Origin: JBQTII01 sp052388275
Lineage (GTDB): Bacteria > Actinomycetota > Actinomycetes > Sporichthyales > Sporichthyaceae
Direction: 5' to 3'
DNA length: 35,236 nt
Assembly: GCA_052388275.1 (NCBI GenBank)
Contig: JBQTII010000113.1
Location: 1-35,236 of the forward strand
Shown here: positions 30,357 through 35,236 of the stretch, piece after piece
Numbering within the stretch: position 1 is the first letter of the stretch
Layout: each line of letters opens with the position of its first letter
Notes under the pieces: generated by a model
Told to the model about the DNA's origin: nothing
Databases searched by the model: none
Seen by the model: the letters and a program-made list of their open reading frames with translations, nothing else
Made by a program: the position numbers and the translations under genes

Positions 30357-31694
30357 ATGGATCGTGCACCGGTATTTGTCGTCGGGGCGGGGCCCTCGGG
30401 GTTGGCCGCCGCCTACCGCCTCCAGCAGGGGGGTGTGCGGGCGATCGTGCTGGACCGGCGCGAGCGAGCCGGCGGGATGGTGCACACCCACCGCGAAGCC
30501 GGGTATCTCATGGAGGAGGGCGCGACGATCCTGCCCAGCGCCTACAAGCCTGTGGTGGCGCTGGCGCACGAGGTCGGGGCCGGCGCGAACCTGATCCCCG
30601 CCGGTTCGGTGATCGGGTTCGCCCGCGATGGCGGCATTCACAACCTGCGCTCGGAGAAGTTGTTCCTGGACGCGGCGAGGACCGCCCTGGTGTCGAACCG
30701 CTCGAAAATCGCGATGGCGCGTTTCGGGATCGACGCGGCCAAGGCGAGCAGGCTGCTCAGTTACGAGGACCTCTCACGCGCCTCCGCCTACGACACCATG
30801 ACGCCGTGGGAGTACTGCTCCACCCACCTGGGCCTGTCCGGCGAGGTCTACGACTACGTCATCGACGCAACCGTGCGGGGCGTGCTGGGCGTGCGAGGTG
30901 AGGCGATCAGCAACCTCGAACTGTTCTTCATGCTCTACAACATCCTCGGCACGCGGTTGTTCGCCTTCCGTAGTGGCTACTCCACCTACATCGACGCGCT
31001 CGCCGCCGGGCTCGACATCCGACTCGGGACGAGCGTGCAACAGATCAAGGCCGACGCCGACTCCGTCACCGTGACCTTCCTCGACGCCGACGGGGTGACG
31101 CACACTCAGGTCGGGGCCGCAGTGGTGATCACCGCCCGCGCGGACACCATCCCCGACCTCGTCCCGGGATACCTGCACGCCGAGGGCGAGGCGTTCCTGC
31201 GCAGTCTGCGCTACACCAAGTGCGTGGTGCTCAACACCGGAGTCACCCGCAGACCGAAGGGCATCACCGCCTCAGTGATCAACATCCCGCGCAAGGTGCA
31301 CGACGGCCTGATGGGTTTCACCTGCGAGCACAACAAGGCCCCCGGCCGTGCCCCCGAGGGCCACGGCCTGATGGCGTTGCTGACCATGACCGAGTGGGCC
31401 GAGCAGTTGATCGGCGAGGACGACGACACCGTCCGGGACGCCATGCTGGCGGCGTTGGAGACGGTGATTCCGGGGGTCACCGACACCGTGGACTACACCC
31501 GGGTCTCGCGCTGGAACGAGGTGATCGTGTACAGCCGGCCTGGGATGTACAAGGAGCTGGGCCGATTCCGGGGCCGGCTGCCGACTCACTCCCGGGTCCA
31601 GCTCGCGGGGGTGTTCCGTTCCTCGTCGAACATCTGCACCGCGACGGTGGCGGGGGAGCGGGCGGCAGCACAACTGCTCGCGCTCCCGAGCTGA
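30357..31694 (+). CDS. FAD-dependent amine oxidase/protoporphyrinogen oxidase-like protein
   Basis: 445-residue flavoprotein. N-terminal FAD fingerprint FVVGAGPSGLAAAYRL (Gly10, Gly12, Gly15) and the second motif RRERAGGMVHTHREAGYLMEEGATIL are those of the amine oxidase/HemY/desaturase superfamily. The C-terminal flavin motif is QLAGVFRSSSNICTATVAGERAA. Middle: TPWEYCSTHLGLSGEVYDYV resembles the protoporphyrinogen oxidase-like branch. Its substrate is unknown. hem genes are not nearby, so a secondary-metabolite or terpenoid role is as likely as heme synthesis. ATG at 30357. Weak ribosome site. Starts 90 nt after arsC. Confidence 0.85.
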   Translation: MDRAPVFVVGAGPSGLAAAYRLQQGGVRAIVLDRRERAGGMVHTHREAGYLMEEGATILPSAYKPVVALAHEVGAGANLIPAGSVIGFARDGGIHNLRSEKLFLDAARTALVSNRSKIAMARFGIDAAKASRLLSYEDLSRASAYDTMTPWEYCSTHLGLSGEVYDYVIDATVRGVLGVRGEAISNLELFFMLYNILGTRLFAFRSGYSTYIDALAAGLDIRLGTSVQQIKADADSVTVTFLDADGVTHTQVGAAVVITARADTIPDLVPGYLHAEGEAFLRSLRYTKCVVLNTGVTRRPKGITASVINIPRKVHDGLMGFTCEHNKAPGRAPEGHGLMALLTMTEWAEQLIGEDDDTVRDAMLAALETVIPGVTDTVDYTRVSRWNEVIVYSRPGMYKELGRFRGRLPTHSRVQLAGVFRSSSNICTATVAGERAAAQLLALPS

Positions 31695-31720
31695 GCGGGC
31701 CGGGGGCGGTGCGCGTCGTC

Positions 31721-31801
31721 GGCCCGAGATCAACGTTGGTGCGGGTGGGGTGAGCTGGCGCGGTCAGGCCGTCTCGCGCGCCACCACGTTGATCTGGGGC
31801 C
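31721..31801. terminator. Imperfect inverted repeat between convergent genes
   Basis: GGCCCGAGATCAACGTTGG at 31721-31739 pairs with the complement of the 31778-31801 segment (read on the minus strand: GGCCCCAGATCAACGTGG). It lies between the ends of two convergent genes, so a bidirectional terminator is likely. No T-tract, as is common in actinobacteria. Confidence 0.55.
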
Positions 31802-31811
31802 TACGGTTGGA

Positions 31812-33431
31812 TCAGGGCAGGGGGCCGGCGGTGGCCGTACTTTCCGCCAGGACGTTCTTGCGGACCTTGCCGCTCGCGGTCCGGGGCAGTTCCTCGCGCA
31901 GGAACCAGGCGACCGGGAACTTGGGCCGCGCCAGGCCGGTCAGCTCCAGGTGGGCCAGCACGTCGCCGGGCCCGGTCCACTGCGTCCCGTCAGTCAGGAC
32001 TACGACGGCCGCGACGACCTCGCCCAGGCGCTCGTCGGGCAGGCCGAGCACCGCGGCCTCGCGGATCGCGGGATGAGACAGCAGGGCGGCCTCGATGTCG
32101 GCGCAGGAGAACTTTTCACCGCCGCGGTTGATGATGTCCTTGGTCCGCCCCACCATCGTCAGGTGACCAGCGGAGCCGAGCATGCCGAGATCACCGGTGT
32201 CGAACCAGCCGTCGGCATCGAGCTGACTTCTCGTCACCGCCGCGTCGGTATAGCCGAGCATCAGTTGCGGGGAGCGCAGGTGGATCTGCCCCACCTGGCC
32301 GCCCGGTAGCGGTGCGCCGCGGGCGTCGAGGATCCGGATCTGCACCCCAGGAAGGACCTCGCCGTCGGTGTGGGCGCGGATCTCGAGGGGGTCGGTGTGG
32401 CGCGAGGCGGCCACCGTTCCCGCGGTCTCGGTCATCCCGTAGCAGCGGCCGGCGGTGACGCCCACCACTTGTGCGCGCTCGATCAGCGACGGCGCGGTCG
32501 CGGCGCCGCCGGAGGTGAACACCGGCAGGCGATAGCCGGGCGAGGCACCGGCCTCGTAGCGCTGCACGAGATCGGCCAGGAACACCGCAGCCCCGGACAT
32601 GAACGTCACGCGTTCGGCCTCGATCGCGGCGACGGCCGCATCGCCGTCCCAGCGTGGCAGGATCACCGCGCGCCCGCCGGCCGACAGCGGCACCAGCACC
32701 GCGAGCATCCCGCCGATGTGCGCCAGCGGAGCGCCGCAGAGCAGCACGGCACCGGTGTCCAGTTCCCAGGTCGTGCGCCAGTTCGCGAGGTTGGCGAGCA
32801 GGGCTCGCCCGCTGATCATCGCGCCCTTGGGCAGGGCGGTCGTCCCGGAGGTGAACAGGATCGCGGCGCAGGCATCGGGTGCAGCCCCCGCCCCGGGCAG
32901 GGCCGGCGGCGCGGCCGGGATGAGCCCGCGGCCGGGGAAGGGCTCCCAGCCGCGGCGTTCACCGCCGATCAGCACCTGCCGCGGTGCCCGCGTAGACCGC
33001 CCCGGGAGCAGGTCCTCCAGTTCGGCGGCCGGTGACCGTGCACCTTCGCGCAGCGAGCTCACCACCACCGCCGGGGTGGTGGCGTCGAGGATCGCCCCCA
33101 TTTCGTGGGCCCGGTAGATCGGGATGACCGGCACCGCGACGGCCTCGATCCGCCACACCGCGAGTTGGGCGACGATCACCTCGACGCAGTTGCCCGCCTG
33201 GATCAGGACGCGTTCACCGGGGCGCAGCCCTCCCTCACGTAACCAGGCCGCAACGCGGGCAACCCAGTCCCGCAACTCGAGGAAGGAGAGCCGCGTCTGG
33301 CCCAGGGTCAGGAACTGCTTGTCGCCGAAGCGCTGCGCCGCACCGTCGAGCAGGTCGGCGATCCGTTCCTGGGTCCACAGGCCCCGTTCGATCCACGCCT
33401 GCTCGTGGGCGGGGATCAGCGGGGACGTCAT
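31812..33431 (-). CDS. AMP-dependent acyl-CoA synthetase/ligase
   Basis: 539 residues of the ANL superfamily. It activates a carboxylic acid with ATP to an acyl-AMP and then to an acyl-CoA. P-loop TSGTTALPKG at 194-203, YGMTETAG (A5), WFDTGDLG (A7), GRTKDIINRGGEKFS (A8, hinge Lys/Asp) and the catalytic-lysine motif TASGKVRK (A10) are all present. The substrate pocket cannot be read by eye: cyclic, aromatic or medium-chain acids are possible. Downstream partner of the alpha/beta hydrolase (10-nt gap), suggesting one catabolic operon in which the hydrolase frees an acid that this enzyme activates. Confidence 0.92.
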   Translation of the reverse strand: MTSPLIPAHEQAWIERGLWTQERIADLLDGAAQRFGDKQFLTLGQTRLSFLELRDWVARVAAWLREGGLRPGERVLIQAGNCVEVIVAQLAVWRIEAVAVPVIPIYRAHEMGAILDATTPAVVVSSLREGARSPAAELEDLLPGRSTRAPRQVLIGGERRGWEPFPGRGLIPAAPPALPGAGAAPDACAAILFTSGTTALPKGAMISGRALLANLANWRTTWELDTGAVLLCGAPLAHIGGMLAVLVPLSAGGRAVILPRWDGDAAVAAIEAERVTFMSGAAVFLADLVQRYEAGASPGYRLPVFTSGGAATAPSLIERAQVVGVTAGRCYGMTETAGTVAASRHTDPLEIRAHTDGEVLPGVQIRILDARGAPLPGGQVGQIHLRSPQLMLGYTDAAVTRSQLDADGWFDTGDLGMLGSAGHLTMVGRTKDIINRGGEKFSCADIEAALLSHPAIREAAVLGLPDERLGEVVAAVVVLTDGTQWTGPGDVLAHLELTGLARPKFPVAWFLREELPRTASGKVRKNVLAESTATAGPLP

Positions 33432-33441
33432 GGCGCGCGAG

Positions 33442-34179
33442 TCAGGAGGTTCGCGCGATCCCGACCAGCAGGTCGGTGACCAGGTCCGGGTGCGAGGCCA
33501 TCGGGATGTGCCCGCTCGGCCAGCTCACCGAGGCGGTGCAGCGGCGCGCGAGGATCGCCTGCAGGTGTGGGTGGATCGCGAGGTCCGCGCTGCACACCGC
33601 GTAGGTCGACGGCTTCGCCCGCCAGGCGACCGCGGCGGGGGACTCGCGGAAGTTCGCCATCCGCTGGGGTTGCATCCGGGCCGCGGCGGCCCGCACCACC
33701 TCGGGCGGAGCGCCGGTGTAGAACATCGCCGTCGCGCCTTCGGCGCTGACCCGGCCGAAGCCGTCGCGGATCGTGAGCACCTCGCGCGGATCTGGCCGCC
33801 CGCTGTGGTCGAGGTGCTCGGCAGCGACTTCCTCGGCGGCCGCGTTCAGGGACGATTCGCCCAGGTCAGGGACGAAGGCCGCGAGGTAGACCAGATGCGT
33901 GACCGCCGGGTGCACGCCGGCCTCGGTAATGACCGCACCCCCGTAGGAATGCCCGACCAGGATGACCGGAGGCGGTAGTGCGTCCAGGATCAGGGTGACC
34001 GCGGCGGCGTCGCCGTGCAGATCCGTCTGCTCGCCCGGATCCTCGCCGTGCCCGGGCAGGTCCACCGCGATCGAGGCGACACCTTGGGCCTCGAGCGCCG
34101 CGCGTACCCCGTCCCAGCACCAGGCGCCGTGATACGCGCCGTGGACCAGCACGACGGTCGGCTGCAGGGCGGCGGTCAT
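33442..34179 (-). CDS. Alpha/beta hydrolase (methylesterase-like)
   Basis: 245 residues. Oxyanion motif LVHGAYHGAWCWDGV, nucleophile elbow GHSYGG with Ser78, and a late SGHIPMASHPDLVTDLL carrying the catalytic His near 224. The pattern matches the esterase/methylesterase branch of the alpha/beta hydrolases. No signal peptide, so cytoplasmic. Substrate unknown. Start ATG 34179 lacks a Shine-Dalgarno but has TAGGGT 6 nt upstream (leaderless). The acyl-CoA synthetase follows after 10 nt. Confidence 0.88.
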   Translation of the reverse strand: MTAALQPTVVLVHGAYHGAWCWDGVRAALEAQGVASIAVDLPGHGEDPGEQTDLHGDAAAVTLILDALPPPVILVGHSYGGAVITEAGVHPAVTHLVYLAAFVPDLGESSLNAAAEEVAAEHLDHSGRPDPREVLTIRDGFGRVSAEGATAMFYTGAPPEVVRAAAARMQPQRMANFRESPAAVAWRAKPSTYAVCSADLAIHPHLQAILARRCTASVSWPSGHIPMASHPDLVTDLLVGIARTS

Positions 34180-34185
34180 GGGTTG

Positions 34186-34191
34186 ACCCTA
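34186..34191 (-). promoter_or_regulatory. -10 box of the hydrolase-ligase operon
   Basis: TAGGGT on the minus strand, 6 nt before the ATG at 34179. No ribosome site, consistent with a leaderless start. Confidence 0.5.
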
Positions 34192-34237
34192 GACATGGAC
34201 GTGGCCGACGGGGCGTGTGGGAGCGCCTGTCGTCAGT

Positions 34238-34281
34238 TCGGTACGCCTATCAGCCCGCCCCCGGGCTGATAGGCGTACCGA
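34238..34281. repeat. Perfect 19-bp palindrome with 6-nt loop
   Basis: Arms TCGGTACGCCTATCAGCCC (34238-34256) and its exact reverse complement (34263-34281). No T-tract, and it lies between two divergent promoters, where a terminator would serve neither gene. Confidence 0.9.
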
Positions 34282-34489
34282 GCGGATGACGGCCCCGGGG
34301 GGGCGGGCGCTCATGACCTGAACCTTATGCCGACCGGATCCATCGAAGGTAAGAGCGATCTTGCCACCAGGTGAGTTTCTGGGAGAAACCTCATCTGATG
34401 TCCGGTCAGGTTCCTATCGTCTGATCTGTGCCTACGTCACTTCTCCCGGGTCGAAACCGTGCCCGGGCGGTCGAAAAGCGGCCGTGAGA

Positions 34490-35236
34490 ATGGGATCCGC
34501 CCCCGCGCTGGCGCTGGGACTGTTCGGTGGTGTGCTTTCCGTGCTCCTGATCGCGGTCGGCTCCGTCGTCGTGCTCGTACCGGGTGCCACGGCTTCGCTG
34601 AACCGCGCGCTGCTGCCCGCCGAGTACGCGCAATTGATCGCCGACGGCGGACGGCGGTGCCCGCAGATCAGTGCGCCATTGCTCGCCGCCCAGCTCGAGG
34701 CGGAGAGCAACTTCGATCCGCGCGCGGTCAGTTCGGTGGGCGCGATGGGCCTGGCCCAGTTCATGCCGGGGACGTGGTCGACCTGGGGACGTGATGTCGA
34801 CGGGAACGGCACCGCCTCGGCCTTCGATGCGGCCGACGCGATAGATGCCCAGGCTCGCTTCATGTGCGACCTCTACCGGACCGCCGCGAGTTCGGGTATC
34901 CGCGGCGACCCCGTCGTTCTGGCGCTGGCGGGATACAACGCGGGCTGGGGCGCGGTGGCCAAACACCGCGGGGTGCCCCCCTACGCCGAAACGCGGTCTT
35001 ACGTCCAGCGCATCATCGGCGCTGAACCGCGCTTTCGTGCCTCGACCGTCGTTGCGTTGGGCCGCGGCTTCACCTTCGCCGGCGCGATCGCGCCGATCGC
35101 TGATCGGCCGAACCCGCGGGCCGCGGCCGAGGCGGTCGCCTGGGCGGCGCGCGAGGCGCAAATCGGCTCGGCCGGTTGGTTCAACCGGTGCCTGAACTTC
35201 ATGGCGCGTTCCTACGGGTGGAACAACTCGGGCACC
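34490..35236 (+). CDS. Membrane-anchored lytic transglycosylase (SLT domain), 3' end cut by window edge
   Basis: At least 249 residues, open to the right edge. One N-terminal membrane segment (LFGGVLSVLLIAVGSVVVLV, about 11-30) is followed by a lysozyme-like SLT domain: AQLEAESNFDPRAVSSVGAM, with catalytic Glu72, then GLAQFMPGTW and AGYNAG at 147-152. It would cleave peptidoglycan glycan strands outside the membrane. The last residues (GWFNRCLNFMARSYGW) look like the start of a second, cysteine-bearing hydrolase-like domain known after SLT domains in actinobacteria, but it is truncated here. A GTG two codons upstream (34484) is an alternative start. Confidence 0.85.
   Translation, partial: MGSAPALALGLFGGVLSVLLIAVGSVVVLVPGATASLNRALLPAEYAQLIADGGRRCPQISAPLLAAQLEAESNFDPRAVSSVGAMGLAQFMPGTWSTWGRDVDGNGTASAFDAADAIDAQARFMCDLYRTAASSGIRGDPVVLALAGYNAGWGAVAKHRGVPPYAETRSYVQRIIGAEPRFRASTVVALGRGFTFAGAIAPIADRPNPRAAAEAVAWAAREAQIGSAGWFNRCLNFMARSYGWNNSGT

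Larger units (their letters stand above)
34180..34483. other. 304-bp intergenic region between divergent genes
   Basis: It holds the leaderless -10 of the hydrolase gene (34186-34191), a perfect 19-bp palindrome (34238-34281), and a less GC-rich right half (34310-34440) that presumably carries the promoter and leader of the transglycosylase gene. I looked for the c-di-AMP (ydaO) riboswitch that often precedes actinobacterial cell-wall hydrolases and did not recognise its core. Confidence 0.5.

Noticed and set aside
34310..34483. Possible c-di-AMP riboswitch before the transglycosylase gene
   Set aside because: Expected by analogy with other actinobacterial cell-wall hydrolases, but the conserved core sequence could not be found.

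Overview
The window comes from a very GC-rich actinobacterium. Evidence for this is the DUF3046-recA-recX block followed by an oppositely oriented gluABCD glutamate transporter and miaB (a Streptomyces/Frankia-type order), the lhr-nei2 pair, the actinobacterial SOS box, frequent GTG starts, and several genes with a TANNNT -10 box only 6-7 nt before the start codon (leaderless transcripts). The genus cannot be fixed from the sequence alone.

Layout. 1-5134: DNA repair pair on the minus strand (nei2, cut by the window edge, and the large helicase lhr). 5196-9240: a NodIJ-like ABC exporter operon (ATPase plus two permeases) and a small unrecognised protein, bracketed by two related SRPBCC genes. 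9337-11509: DUF3046 gene, recA with an SOS box and a PafBC-type promoter motif, and recX with an unusual proline-rich repeat. 11548-14936: gluDCBA on the minus strand. 14992-20023: miaB, dnaG, a sigma-70 factor and a small YtxH-like protein. 20159-20422: tRNA-Asn and tRNA-Met(CAT).

20381-26400 is an accessory island. The 3' 43 bp of the tRNA-Met gene recurs twice downstream (22299-22341 and 26358-26400), which divides about 6 kb into two tandem cassettes. The right end of each cassette carries the same 15-bp arm sequence, 41-43 bp before the repeat. Cassette A holds an AbiE-type (MenAT-like) toxin-antitoxin pair. Cassette B holds a VapBC-type pair, an Xre-RES pair and a frameshifted cytochrome P450. 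No integrase is visible, so the two cassettes look like integrase-less, cis-mobilisable or relic elements accreted at one tRNA. This is the most interesting structure in the window.

26525-35236 returns to chromosomal or metabolic genes: a PHBH-fold FAD oxidoreductase, a GNAT acetyltransferase, a scrap of an O-methyltransferase, an arsR-aqpS-arsC arsenic operon without a dedicated arsenite pump, an FAD amine-oxidase-like protein, an acyl-CoA synthetase with an alpha/beta hydrolase, a perfect 19-bp palindrome, and the start of a membrane-anchored lytic transglycosylase that runs off the right edge.
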